A stretch of 64,000 nucleotides of DNA, from assembly GCA_035610835.1 (NCBI GenBank), contig CM069447.1:58349048-58413047 (forward strand), read 5' to 3'. Below are positions 23,329 to 35,967 of the stretch, piece after piece. The stretch comes from Ophiura sarsii. Taxonomy: Eukaryota > Echinodermata > Ophiuroidea > Amphilepidida > Ophiuridae. The position numbers were made by a program, and so were the translations under genes. The stretch's first letter is position 1, and the number at the start of each line of letters is the position of its first letter. The notes beneath the pieces were generated by a model. It was given only the letters and a program-made list of their open reading frames with translations, did no database searches and was not told where the DNA came from.

Positions 23329-24384
23329 GAGTCATCTCAGGTAAATAGTAGCCGAAATACACACATCCCACTATTACAACTATACTTTCACCATACAATT
23401 TGATTGCTATATGTCATTTTATGAGATTTAACCTGTTTTGGCAGCTGTTTTGGCGGCCATTTTGGACGCCATCTTGGATATCTGGAGAGCATCCCATTTT
23501 GTTTCACTGTTAACATCTAAAATGTGTTTAAGGACCCTAAAAGACACCTAAAAAGTTGGTTTGGTTTAGTACTGGGGATGCACGTGCACTCCCCTGTACA
23601 TACCCGACTAATATACGAAATCAAATTATCTGAATATAGCAGTGTTGCCGAACTGTGAACTTTCTGGCAACAAGAGTAGAAGTATATGCCCTATATTACC
23701 ACCTGCTTTACTTAACGGGTATCTATGGAAGTCCCTGGAACATCTGGTATATACTAAATCCAATTTGTCGTAATAAAATGGCTTCAGCATCAAAATGAAT
23801 GTCATTATTTGTAACAAACGAAATATTGTAATTTTTCCAAAATGCGTCATTATCTGGCAACACTGCCGTTAAAGTATATAATACCCCAAGCTGTTTTCAT
23901 CAGATATGAGTAGGGTAAAGTCATCCCATCCTCCTCCTATGAGGACAATATCCTGAGTGCCCTGGCAAGCAGTTTTTACGAGATGCAAAGATAGGCTAAA
24001 ATATTAATTTTCTTAATATGTCAAAACTAGCAGTGTTGCCAGGTCAGAAAATACATCAAAACAATTTTTTTTTTTTTTTTTTTTTAATTTGTGTCTAAAG
24101 TTTAAAGATGTGTTTTTATCAAGTAATAGCTACTTTTGAAAAAAAATCTTGCATATTGCTGCAATAAGATAACGAATGTGCGGTAAATTTCGACTTTTTT
24201 AAACTGATATTGACCAAAAATTGCTAAAATCTAAATTGGGCTGTTGCCATGGCAACGAGTAAAAGATTAACAAACTAATCTCGTTTTTCTGATATGCTAC
24301 CAAAGTACTTCAACCTGGCCAGGAAAAAAAAAAAAAAATCGGCGAGCTTTGCCACCTATACTCGATATTTACCTGAGATGACTC
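23329..24384. mobile_element. piggyBac-like non-autonomous transposon (1056 bp)
   Basis: GAGTCATCTCAGGTAAATA at the left and its exact reverse complement at the right are each flanked by TTAA (23325-23328 and 24385-24388). Unit 1 at about 5743 has a single TTAA in CATTTTAATGTTTG, the empty site. A TTAA duplication is the hallmark of piggyBac-type insertion. No transposase frame is present. Inside, 23385-23618 resembles 40470-40705, and an AGCAGTGTTGCC motif recurs in both orientations. Confidence 0.9.
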
Positions 24385-25544
24385 TTAATGTTTGAACAAA
24401 GGCAGTTCTTTCCTCCTTTCTATTTGCCTTTTCTGTCTGAGATTATAGTAGAGAACAGATACATATCAAAGTATCATTGGTACTATCGAATTACCCCTAG
24501 TATCTATGGAAGTATATACATAAAAGCTTCGTCCGTATTTGATAAATTAATAACACAAACAGTTTAGGAGCAGTCATCAAGTAGTAATTGTCTCCAATGT
24601 TATTCATATGGATATATCCACCTTTGGAGAAGAAAAAAAACCTCATTGGTGTATCATCCTAGTAGCCAGAACATTTGATGAATGCCATTTATGGAATACA
24701 TCAGAGAAAATCAGGCGTGGCTCAAAATGCTAGGGAGTAAATGCATCATTTCAATTGGACTGTCATCTATTATGTACATTCATTGTTTATATCTATAAGA
24801 ATATACGAGTATAATGTATGATTCACTATCCTCTATCTAACGTCAAGGTAAGATTACCTCACATTTGTACCAGTCACCCAACAATAATCAATGTTTCCAA
24901 TGTCCATTCTGGCTAGTTCACCGAGGGGAACTAGCTTGCACCTGCTCATTTGGTGACAGATGAAATAGAGTTAATATTGAGACATTTTCCCAAATGATCA
25001 AGCGGGTAAAGAGTGAATATTAGAGTTTAAGCATAAAGGCATTTCATATGTTGATGCCGCATGCAAATGGTAGTTTGAAGGGTGCAGTTGCACACTATAA
25101 TTATTGATAGACAGAGACAAAGACAGAATAAATTGATCAACACCTAAGTGATGAATTGATGTGGGTATATACGTGTTCCGAATGCTAACCCATATGGCAC
25201 ATCTTTCTACGACATCGGTATTAACTAACGACGAATTGATTTGGTGGGCCCACAGCGTTATAAATCTATATGTGGGTTTCCGCAGTGATAGCATTAGCAG
25301 TAATAGCAGAAAAATCCTACGCATGCAGAGCTGCCAAGCAAAATGTGTTTCTTCAAATGTTACACTGCATGTATTTAATTGCATTGCGTTTTTGTTCTAC
25401 ATTTGAGATAGTTGAAAAGGGCATGCATCCACATTCAGAGTAAAATGGTCTACTTGCACTTTATTTCGTAAATTAATTTGTTTAATGGCCCAGAGTTTTC
25501 TTAGCTTTTCTAGGAAAAATCAGTTGTTTGTAAATATTAAGTTT

Positions 25545-26090
25545 ATACCTTCGAGTTTATATATAATTTATAATAGCATCCAATAAAACACAGTAACGCA
25601 TCGTACACGGAGTAAGCACACATAAATACTGTGACATTACCATATACTTTTACGAAATAAAAGGGACACGCAAGGAGACGTCGACATCATCTGATATTTA
25701 ACATTTCTCTATTGAACGAGGCTGTCATATTAAAGTTATACAGAAATGTATTCCCTTTAACATTAAGTGTACACATGCGAAAGGTATTCTGCTAGAAAAA
25801 TATAAAAGTAACTCATATACACTCATATACCTTGTTTTTTTTAGGAAGTTAAATTCATAACTTGGAGATTATTATATAATTGCCACTAATAAACTTTCAA
25901 TAAAACACAGTCATGCCTTATACAAAAAAAATAAGCCAACATAATTAGACACTGTAATACTATCACATTCTTGCAATTGTATTGAATAACTGTAAAGGAC
26001 ACGCAAGAGAATGTCAAAGTTGTTGGATCTTTAAAACGTCTCTATTTAAATAGGCTTTCAAAGTGTATAGTTCTACATAATTTAGATTTC
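25545..26090. repeat. Diverged direct repeat, ~305-bp period
   Basis: Blocks around AATAAAACACAG, GACACGCAAG and CATTTCTCTATT near 25580-25720 recur in order near 25900-26045. In unit 1 only the first copy and part of the second survive (9430-9800). Confidence 0.6.
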
Positions 26091-26284
26091 ACCTTGTATA
26101 ATATTTTAGATATATCTATCCAAAACAGATACATATACTTACTAACTTCACACTTGCAAATCATAACTATAGCATTCAATTTACCCAGGCGTTACGTATT
26201 TACACAAATGCTTTTGTTATCTACGTTTGAACCCTTCACACCCTATACGAAATTAGGTAACGTATTGTATAATTTTGAACAAAC

Positions 26285-26690
26285 GTGTACTTTAGTTGCC
26301 AGATACTGGTATACCAGTATCGTTCCATATCGATACTGAAATACCAATGTATGTTCCAGTATCGAACGTATTTATGTTAAAGTATCGGGCGATACTGGTA
26401 CACATGCTACAAGTGTAATTTGTCCCCGTATTACATGATACTGGTACATGTTATATGTCCCAGTATCGTCCGATAATGGAACAATGACTTTGTACCAGTA
26501 TCGAACGACACTGGGTGTTCCAGTGGTACACATGCTACCAGTGTAATTTGTCACAGTATTACACGATACTGGTACATTTTATATGTCTCAGTATCGTCCG
26601 TTACTGGAACACTTACTTTGTATCAGTATCGAACGATAATAGGTGTTTTAGTATCAGACGATACTAGTACCAGTCCAAAATCTTGTACCT
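26285..26690. repeat. Short satellite of CAGTATCG/CGATACTG palindromes, 128-bp period
   Basis: GGTACACATGCTAC starts at 26397 and again at 26525, and the following text (GTGTAATTTGTC, GATACTGGTACAT, CAGTATCGTCCG) repeats with it, giving two 128-bp units with partial flanking units. CAGTATCG and its complement CGATACTG occur many times, so the array can fold on itself. It is absent from unit 1. Confidence 0.85.
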
Positions 26691-27174
26691 TAAGTACACT
26701 TCTTCGTATAGTTTTGATGGGTACAGTTACGATAGAACCTACTTCACATGCCAAATTCATTTAATCATGCATTCTACCTTCTAATTTACTTAATTTATTA
26801 GTTATCGTTCTGCTAATGCTTTCAATCCAAGTCATCCCAATCACCACCATCTTAATGTTTCAATTCAAATCTTTAACAAGTTACACAGCTACCTCTTGTT
26901 AAGAATGACAACTACCTTTGCCCAACATATGAAAGTTACATTACCCCCTCCCTTACATTTTACACAACCCTCCCTCTAGCATAACTAATGAACGGTTCCT
27001 AAAACAAAGTCAAACACAATTATAATCAATCGTAGCATATAAGATTCAGTCTGTACTTGTAATTAAGATGCGTTGAAAAGTGCTATGACATGGATATGCA
27101 TTCCCTCACTTTCATAAGAGTCCACTACGAATAATGTTAGGTAGTGCTAATAGCATGTTTTATTAGTACATGCT

Positions 27175-27285
27175 GACATTAATATGAAGCGCATGCCTAG
27201 AGAGTCAGGGAGACCGGGGTTCAAGTCTTCACCGGTGAATGTCCTTTTTTGGGGGGGGGGGGGGGGGACATTGATCGGTGATTAT
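27175..27285 (+). ncRNA. tRNA-like sequence and hairpin (unit 2 copy)
   Basis: Paralogue of 12127-12228: GACATTA at 27175 and GAATGTC at 27237, with GGTTCAAGTC between. The hairpin loop has been replaced by a run of about 17 G (27251-27267), while the stem halves remain. See the unit 1 entry for why this is unlikely to be a working tRNA. Confidence 0.28.
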
Positions 27286-27411
27286 TACTATTTGTTGTAA
27301 TCGTCTAGTTGTAAACACCTTGGGTCGTTAAACTGCTTTATATTATGTACAATTCCCAAGTGGTACACACCGTTATCAAACACAGCATTTTAAAATCTGG
27401 AATACAATTAT

Positions 27412-27426
27412 CCCCCCCCCCCCCCC
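27412..27426. repeat. Poly-C tract, left border of the unit 2-specific region
   Basis: C-run aligned with the poly-C at 12363-12390 of unit 1. Homology to unit 1 stops at its right edge. Confidence 0.9.
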
Positions 27427-27429
27427 TAG

Positions 27430-27660
27430 ACAAGTTCCACCAGTCCCCGAAGTGTCGTCCCGCACCCGCTGAACTAATATACCCAGAATGCATAGCGCGG
27501 TCCTCCACTTGGGGACTGGTCACAAAGCGTGAAAATAGAAGGAGCAAAATAAAATCGGAATTGTGATTTTATTTACATACATGAATATGCATGTCACTTG
27601 CCACGCAGATCTGCCGGCACGACGCGGCGCGGCTTGTGGCGCCGGCGGGGTGATGGTTCA
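27430..27660 (+). promoter_or_regulatory. Candidate CpG-rich promoter with ZNF143/STAF-like motif
   Basis: TACCCAGAATGCATAGCG at 27480-27497 closely matches the known ZNF143/STAF recognition pattern (TWCCCAnAATGCAnnGCG), which is common in promoters of housekeeping and small-RNA genes. It is followed by a CpG-dense stretch at 27610-27650. No TATA box or coding exon could be tied to it. A chance match or a transposon-borne motif is possible. Confidence 0.35.
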
Positions 27661-28499
27661 TCAGAGGTTGATGATTGCGATTAGTAAAGAGTAAAACTAT
27701 TGATTTTGGGGAAGTAATTCACCTAAAGAAGCCTCTTCTGTAAAGAAAGAGTACAATAAAACACAAACTTTAACCAATCCCGTGCCTCCTCAACCACATC
27801 ACACACTCTTCATGCTCTTCGCGAAGTAGTCAGCAGATCCCAGATGTTACGGTCACCCTGTTTGTTTACATTTTACAGCAGATTTTATTTACGATCAGCG
27901 TTAAAATCAACAGAATTCTGCCGGATAATATGTTCCTGGAGCCTGGAGGTGCATGTTGTTCCTCGATAATTAAACAACAAATTCTAGGCATACATAAACC
28001 TAGTTCGACTGTACTTTGCTGTGAGTTGAGCGACCGCTGCTCTCGTTCATTGATGATAACAAGCGGTAGCTTTTTTTAAAGCTGTATTTAATTTTTAATC
28101 GATTGTTGTACCGCCGGCCAGATGATTCTCCTACTTTGACAATTGACTACATGAGACTGAGTGTTGTTGTGCCTAACCTAGGCTTTACGACTACTTCTTA
28201 CGAGGTCAGTACTTTTGTGTAATTTTACTAGGCCTAGTAATATAGTTCATACATTTACATGATGTATAGCTTAGACTAAATTAGGCTGGCCTTAAAAAGG
28301 CCTAGGGTAGGGACTAGGGAGACCCTTTTTTAAGCCTAGGCTAGAGCTAGAGAGGGAGGGAGGCACTTTTTAGGCCTACTTTTCCACAGATACCATGATA
28401 GTATTACTATTAGTTAGTTATTAAGATATGCCCTAATGTCAGTCAATTTATGCCATTCATAACCCCATAGACTATAGATTTTTGTAGCGGCTTCAATTC

Positions 28500-28960
28500 A
28501 TGCTCTTCATGCAGGCTTCCTCCTGTGCCATTTGTACGCTTTCTTGCACTCCTTCGTACGCCTTCCTGTATTCCTTCGTACGCCTTCGGCGCTACCTTCG
28601 AACGCCTTCCAGCGCTACTTTTGTACGCTTTCCTGCGATACCTTTGCGCTTTCCTGCGATACCTTTGCGCTTTCCTGCGATACCTTTGCGCTTTCCTGCG
28701 ATACCTTTTTCGCTTTCCTGCGATACTTTTACGCTTTCCTGCGCTACCTTCGTATTGCACGCTTTCTCGCGCCAGCTCTGTACGGGCCTCCTGCGCCAGC
28801 TTTGTAGGCCTAGTAAGTGCATCAGCTCTGTACGAAGCCTCCTGCTGCACCAGCTTAGTACGCCTTCCTGTGCCAGTTTCGTACACCTTCATGCACTTAC
28901 GCTTTCCTGCGCTAACGCCTTCCTGTTCCTGCGCTATCTTTGTACACATTCCTGCGCCAC
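28500..28960. repeat. Minisatellite, 21-bp core unit
   Basis: GCTTTCCTGCGATACCTTTG starts at 28627, 28648, 28669 and 28690, with drifting copies at 28712 and 28733 and degenerate CCTGCGCCAG/CTTCGTACGCC relatives on both sides. Because 21 is a multiple of three, several frames on both strands stay open for 90-168 codons. The predicted peptides (for example repeated AGKRKGI on the minus strand) are simple repeats, so no gene is called. Confidence 0.85.
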
Positions 28961-30133
28961 ATGTCCATACATTTTACTTCACCTGTACGACGCTCTACGC
29001 TAGATCTGTACTGTAGGCCCCCGTGTAGGCCTTCATACATCCTGCCTGCGCCAGCCTCCTACACCGGCTTCGTACCCTCCTATTATTAAGTCTTAGTCCT
29101 ATATCCTGCCTTCTTGCTCCATTAAACTCTATCCTGCTCAGCCTATGATGAAGGTACGCACTCAAACTCAAAATAAAACAAATTAATTTGGTTTAAAAAT
29201 TGAAATTCATATTTAGGCCTATCTTTTATGCAAAACATACATTCCATAAATTAACAATTTAAAAAAACCCCAGCATTTTTTGTTGTTGTTGAAATTAGTG
29301 TGTTGATAAAAAAAAAATATTGGGACATTTTTTTTATTATTATAATTTTTTTAGGACATTTATTTATAATATTTGTTTTAAATATTTCCAATATTTCGTT
29401 ATTAATTTATGTAGGCCTATGATGTATGTGAGTAGTATTGGAGGGTTGGTCTGGTACAGATACTAATATAGTATGATCATGTTGTAATGACAGAGCCAAT
29501 CGTGACCAAAAGTGCTTGATGATCCAACAGTACACCGCAGCCCATGCATCCAGCTGGTATTTAAAACTTTAAAGCTTATCACTTATCAGACTTTTGCATG
29601 TCCACGGCCTACTGCCACATCGGTACGAATTATATCTTTTTACCGGCCGATATTGGAAATCATTAATACTTCATTGATTTAATTCTCTACGAAAAAAAGA
29701 GTGAAAAACATGAGACAGCGCAGCAGCAGGCCTTTTAAAACTTAGGTTTGGGAGTTTCTTCCATCTATTTTAGGTATGTGAAAATATGTACATCGTAAAA
29801 TATTGACCAACAACCCGGTATGTAAACAGCCGCAACGTGCAGGTTTGCTGTCGAAAGAAACCGACGGTTTTGCTAGTAAACAAAAATGAATTTAAATGCA
29901 TGATCAATCATCATGATTCAGCCGTGTTTTAAATGGATGTCATGAATGTGCGCGCCCGCGTGTGCGTAAGTGGCCTACCAATTCGCGTGCAATTCGCGTG
30001 TTTGTGCAAGGCGCAGCTGGGCGCGGTAAGCAAATTGCTGTCAAAAAGTGCTCCGTCATTTGGGCTGGAACATTTCCAGTCGTCACAACAGCAAACGCAG
30101 TGGAGCGTATTGTACGACTGGAGGATAAAGTCT

Positions 30134-30152
30134 ACCCCCCCCCCCCCCCCCC
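30134..30152. repeat. Poly-C tract, right border of the unit 2-specific region
   Basis: Homology with unit 1 (12391 onward, ACTTCCTACTGGTTTTGAGA in this copy) resumes at its right edge. Confidence 0.9.
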
Positions 30153-31884
30153 GACTTCCTACTGGTTTTGAGATAGCAAATATTACAGGGTTTGGTGATT
30201 TTATCACACATTAATGAACACGATTATCAAATCAGTTGACTTAAAAATGCTCACAACGTATTCTGTATTGAATGTGAGATTGCATTTTGTTGATTTAGGA
30301 TATTTTGTTCGAGTCTATATATTATGTATTTATTTCCCTTTTCGGCTGATCATTTGCGCTTTGATGTCGTTGCTTTATGCGCTGTATAATTATTATTATT
30401 ATCATTATATATACTTCATGTTATACCCTTTGTTCAAATATACACCAGTATGGATGAAAGTATGTGACAATGTGAGTGTCACGACGATTTCAATTAAGCG
30501 GTATGTTGATGGACAAGAAGCTCCACTCTAGCTAGGTATCTCTCAACAATAGGGCTTTTGAACATCTAGCTGTTTGTCGACATAACCTTGGAAAAGTGCG
30601 TTACGTTAACAAAATACTATTTTACTGTTTACTATGACTGCATAACGTCTAACAAGTAAGAACTATAACAAGCACATACATTAGCTTTTAACTGCGGGGA
30701 GTGCCGATCGTGGTAAGAGCACATTACTTTTACTTGCTGACATAAATTGACAGCGTTAACTTCCAGAACTTTTACTTACAATAATTTGCAAAGTATGTTA
30801 ATTGAAATGTATACCACCGCGTCACACCTTTAAAACCGGCCCACGTGTTATGGACGTTCAAGTCATATTAGAAGTGACATGTCATAAATGCCAACTACGG
30901 AGCCCGCGTGTATGACTGCTATTATATTGGTCTTGTTATTTGTATGCACAGCGATTATTTGTTTGTTTGATATGTAGTTTTAATGGCCAAATGATGGAAT
31001 ATAGTACGACTTGTGTCTCACTTTGTTATGGAATAACTGTAAAATGTGTGACTCTCAGAGCCGACCAATATAGGAAACACAGTCATTTGTCTTTGAAACG
31101 TAGGAAATTGATTCATACTCCATGTGTATTATATATGTTGAGTTACTTGTATGTCGCAAGGTTGAAATGTAGAAACATTCATTCAAACGGGAACATTCAA
31201 CAAGAACGAGCGCGCTCACGTACTTGTACAAGGGAACAGGAACCCCGAATATCTTCTTCACATTGCATTTTATGATTATCGTAACCTAGTTGTCATATCC
31301 GTCCTCCTCTTCTGCTTCTATTTACAATGAATACAATACACGAACCTTTACAGGAAGGTGACTTAAATAAATCAATATAAGAACGGATGCACTGAAATGT
31401 ACCATGATTTTTTTTGTAATAAACCATTGAATATGTCACACTTTAACCAGTTTAATACCTAAGGATATACTATCATTGTAAAATGCATTGGTGACCAAAT
31501 CCCAACGATATGAGATAACAGCTTTATTCTCGCATGTTGCTGATTCCTATGCAATTTGAGAGCCCTACGTCTGTGTCCTTATCTTAATTGTTTTAAAAGG
31601 AATTCCCATTGTGGTTTCGAGCGAGTTGCATCGAATTACCAATGATAAAAGCATGAGATTTTTGTATTAGATAACATATGAATGTGGAAGCAATTATGAA
31701 TAAGTGCATAACATACATGATGGTTTTAAACGGTAATCATGGAAATCCGAGGAGTGCGTTCTGGCATATTGAATGACAAAACAACACATTTTAACTAAGC
31801 AAATAGTCAATGGACAAGAAGCTGTTTCATTGATATTTGTCCCTTTTTATTTCTGTCATTCATTTTGTTCTATAAATTGTTCTG

Positions 31885-32226
31885 ATCGATCTCTCCTAGT
31901 TGTTCAGCGTACAAAAAACTCTGCCGCAGATAAATCTTTCACTGTTGCTGGTCGTAAACTATGGAATGATCTACCCAGCAACATCAGACTCTGTAAATCC
32001 TTACAAGTTTTCAAAAAACAACTGAAGACTCACCTGTTTCCTATTTAATTGTTCTTTCTGTATACCTACATGTAGTACTAGTTTTTATTGGTACATTTTG
32101 ATTTGTTTGTTGATTGTACCTTTTTGTTTTGTTTGTTTGCTGCCAGCGCCCTATTTCATTTAGATCACGGAAATAGCGCTTTATAACATCTCATAGGGAT
32201 GTATGTATGTATGTATGTATGTATGG
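31885..32226 (+). mobile_element. LINE 3' fragment with (TATG)n tail
   Basis: The frame ending at 32048 carries the LINE C-terminal signature FTVAGRKLWNDLPSNIR followed by SLQVFKKQLKTHLF and a stop. About 150 bp of 3' UTR follow, with AATAGCGCTTTATAA, then a TATG repeat ending near 32225. This is the usual layout of a severely 5'-truncated CR1-type LINE. In unit 1 the same interval (14500-15790) holds different sequence, so the insertion came with a deletion, or unit 1 gained DNA. Confidence 0.85.
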
Positions 32227-35200
32227 CTTAACGTAAATATTACACACTAATTATTATGGGGAAAATTTGGCAAGAACACACGCAGTGGTGTACTTGTAAA
32301 TGTGGAGAAAAAAACCCGTGTATCTTCTTCCTATTATATGTGTTTTTATGATAATCGTAGTCTAGTCAGTGTTCTTTTCCTTCAATTAATCGAACTGTTT
32401 GATAAGGCGCCAATCTTCAAATAAATGTATTTTTATTAAAATCTGTATGAGTACGCGAATATTTCCATGGGAATTTACTATATGCATAGCTTTCGGAGTA
32501 TTATGAGTATCGGAAGTGCTAACAATATAAGTTTATGTTATAATATGCAAATACCTTGGGACGTACGATCATTTACATATACGTGGCAACTGATCCGACA
32601 TGACAGATGCAGACTTTTAATTGTATTTTGAATTTACACGATGCTAATAACGTTCCAGATTTAATAATGAATTGTTTTCCCGGATGATGTAAATGAAGTT
32701 CCCACGAGTGGCTTCCAAGAAATGTTTAGAATACCTGACAAAGTCCACCTGGAAATGATGCGTTGCTGTAAGTTATAATTAACACCAGTTTGTTTAAGGT
32801 TAATACGGTTCCTATGAGGAGCGACACTCTCGCATTTAAAAGTGCACAAACAAACACAGCTGAGTAAGATGGTCTGAATAACAGTTTGAACATGGATTTG
32901 TAATAACTCGGGGTCTTGAACCAACGATGCTAAAACATGCATGACAAGTCTTTTGGAAGGTATAGCGTAACGTACTCGTTACGTACTCGACTACTTTCAC
33001 GTAATATATGTTTTAAGTGCATCTCATGCACACAGTGGCATGTTTTGTACAACAGGGTGTTGTTAAGAGGCAAAAAGTAATCGAGTCAATGGCGTCAATC
33101 CAATGCCCAATTGCTCAGAAAAATGCAATTGTCCTGTAAATTCCATTTAGATACATATGACTTATTATTGAGGCTGCCGGTTTACTTTCATTAAAATAAG
33201 AAATATATAATATAGCTTTATCGGGTCTGTTTGTCTGTCTGTCCAATGCCTTCAAGTGCAGATTCCTGCCCATCTTCCCATGCAATCACTATTCACAGTG
33301 ATCTTCGCCCACGCAGCAACGAGTGTTATTGTTTAACCCGGATACCTATTATTCATACTAAAATTGCGGCTTTAGGAGTGAGTGATGGCATATGATCTTC
33401 GCCCAAAAATAAATTCATCATTGACATAGCCACATGTCTGTATGTGGTTGTTTGTTATCCTTAAAATCGCATAGTAAATTGCATTCATACGACAATCAGC
33501 AATAGCTTACGTCTACGAACTTTATTATAAGTAAACAACAAACGCTTAAACAGTTGCTGCCCGCCGCGTATACACATACCATGTCGCACGCGATGGCAAT
33601 TGACAGGGTGCGCGTAATACTACAGAACGCGTTCGCGGCGCAGTTTGTGTTTCGTTGTAGGATATGGTAAACGCAGGCAGTCCGTTGCTCCGCACTGCAA
33701 CACCTACAGAACAGGATAACGGTACACAGGGCGACAAGAACACAGATCGATCATACAACCAGTATATACAAGGACTCCCTTAAGTGTCAACCCTTTTATT
33801 TTGATGATCAATTTGTGTTTCTAAGTTTAAGAATATTGAATACAAGTACATTCAAGTATACGTTTATAGAAAGGAAATGTGATAAGGAATCCGATGGTGA
33901 CATCATTGCGATGGGGACATCATTGCGATACCAAATCAACTACATTTTTTGAAAAGAACCAAAAAGCGATTTTTTTTCTTTCTACGGAAATAAGTTCAAT
34001 GAAATATTACCATAACCTAGCTGTGTTAAAGGTATTTGACGTATTGATGCCATACCCCACATTTGCAGGTAGAAACAAAGTATGAAGGATTCACACGACT
34101 GACTCAAGTATTTTCCTTCTCTACAAAACCTGATTTGCCTTACAAAGAGCCCCATATAGTAAAAAGCCTCTGAATTGATGCAATATATCCGTGTTGAGTA
34201 CGTCGCAAATAAAGGAAGAATGCAAGATACATCGTAGATTAAAATATAACATTGAAATTCGATGAGAGTGAAACAAATTATACATGTCCACAGTCAATTT
34301 GAAGCAATATTCATCTCATTGGCAGATGTACAATTTCTGCTATGTATTAAACACCTTGTTGTGATTGATCAACTAAATGTGGTGGGAGTAAAATATGTTG
34401 TCCAGAGAGAAAAATACATTTCCATCGGTTATCGCCGATTTTGTCTCCTCTATGAAATGAGTTTCTTGCACTATCACCATAATGGGATTCATCGAGTTTG
34501 AGTTTGCACTTGTTCACATTAGTCATATCCTGAGAGAAATGATTATGGTCGTATGTGTATCAGATCTTCTTCAGGATTTATTCTATCAATCAAAACGTAG
34601 CAAAATATTGTGGTATATGCCTGCGAAAAAAATCCACTTAAAGTTAGAATTAATAACATGCACGATTATTAGCTCTGATCTACTTTTCGTCAACCAATTT
34701 TGGAGTATTGTTCTTGCAATTAATGTATGTTTGTCACGAAAACTTTATTTTCGTACTCCATTACACTCTAATTACCGCCCTAGTTTCACTTTCCATCATA
34801 CTTTCATAACGAATTTATTGTATTTCCCCATAGCACTCTCAGATGCTACCAGGCGTTAATCCAAACAATAATGATGCACGCGCCTCGAATATTACCATGC
34901 CTCATTTCAACTGTATGCCTTTGATGGCAATGTTTGAATTTTAATTGCACATTGACATACAATGTAGAATGTATGCAATGTGCTAAGGAATATGTAAAGA
35001 ACTAAAAGCACCTGTCTTTAATGCAATAAAAGTATGATATGATTAACATCACTTTATTAATGGCACTTTTGAAATATCGCATTAACCCAGTTTGTCTGCT
35101 TCATTAACCAGATTACGAATGTATGACGAAAAATTTAGCACTGTTTAGGTTTCGATCAAACTAATTGATGAAACACATTTCAAACACAAGTAATTAAACA

Positions 35201-35265
35201 ACAAGGACATGTTGCTACGAGTACCTAATTTAATTACATCACTGAACATAATAGTATCCGAGGTT
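32227..35265. other. Unit 2 sequence without a recognisable gene
   Basis: Matches unit 1 from 15790 to about 19500. A 125-codon frame at 34482-34859 is broken in the paralogue near 18720-19090, so it is not called. Confidence 0.55.
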
Positions 35266-35495
35266 TATACCATGAATTCAGTGTGACTATATCAACGGAA
35301 CTAAATACAGCAAATGTTAGCAATGCAAAATGCTATTTATTAAAATACGCATAGTACGGGACTACTACAATCATAATTTATGCCATGAATTTAGTGTGAC
35401 TAATTCAACGGAACTAAAGACAGCAAATGTAAGTAATGCCCAATGCTATTTAAAATGCACATATATTATTAGTACGGGACTACTACATTCATAGT
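35266..35495. repeat. ~115-bp tandem duplication in unit 2
   Basis: ACCATGAATTCAGTGTGACT at 35270 and GCCATGAATTTAGTGTGACT near 35382 begin two similar blocks, both ending around AGTACGGGACTACTAC. Unit 1 has one block (about 19510-19620). The second block matches unit 1 better, so the first is the diverged extra. Confidence 0.8.
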
Positions 35496-35967
35496 TTTAG
35501 TTATGTAACCAGTCGGAAGCAGGACCAATATATCAAAGGACATCTGCAGGGAAAGGGAAGTTATATATGCGATTGAAATGTGATTTCATCGACACCCATA
35601 TCACAACTGTTAGTATTGCAGCCGTGTATAACGTGTGGCTTCTCACCACTGACTCGTTGACTTTCTCCTCTCAACAAAATATGATTTCCCTTGAGTTGCC
35701 TTACATAATAGCCTAGTTTATATAGAGTTTACCCATAGTCTTTTTCATGAACAAAAAGGTTTTATTTGTATACACCTACCTACACTACCCAGTAACAATA
35801 ACACTGGTTACAGAACCGTCTACGCTACGGTAAAACTAATACAACATGTCTGGTACAGACACCAATCGATACTTTGGCTGTGTGATCACATTTGATCCCT
35901 TTCTTCTTCTTATACGGCTAAAATGGGTGTTATTGCTATCTGGTATAATACTCTAGGTTTTGTTGTA

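Larger units (their letters stand above)
27427..30133. other. 2.7-kb region present only in unit 2
   Basis: This block lies between two poly-C tracts that correspond to one tract in unit 1. It is unlike the rest of the window: CpG-rich at 27430-27660 and again at 29935-30120, with repeated TAGGCCTA-like words at 28165-28380 and a minisatellite at 28500-28960. Sequences resembling splice donors (GAGGTCAGT near 28202, GCGGTAAGC near 30024) occur, but no exon chain could be built. It may hold a host promoter or first exon, or be a captured fragment. No protein family was recognised. Confidence 0.5.

Noticed and set aside
28443..29016. Overlapping 91-168-codon frames on both strands
   Set aside because: Produced by a 21-bp minisatellite without stops; peptides are simple repeats.
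34482..34859. 125-codon plus frame in unit 2
   Set aside because: The paralogous stretch in unit 1 (about 18720-19090) has frame-breaking indels and no family similarity was recognised.
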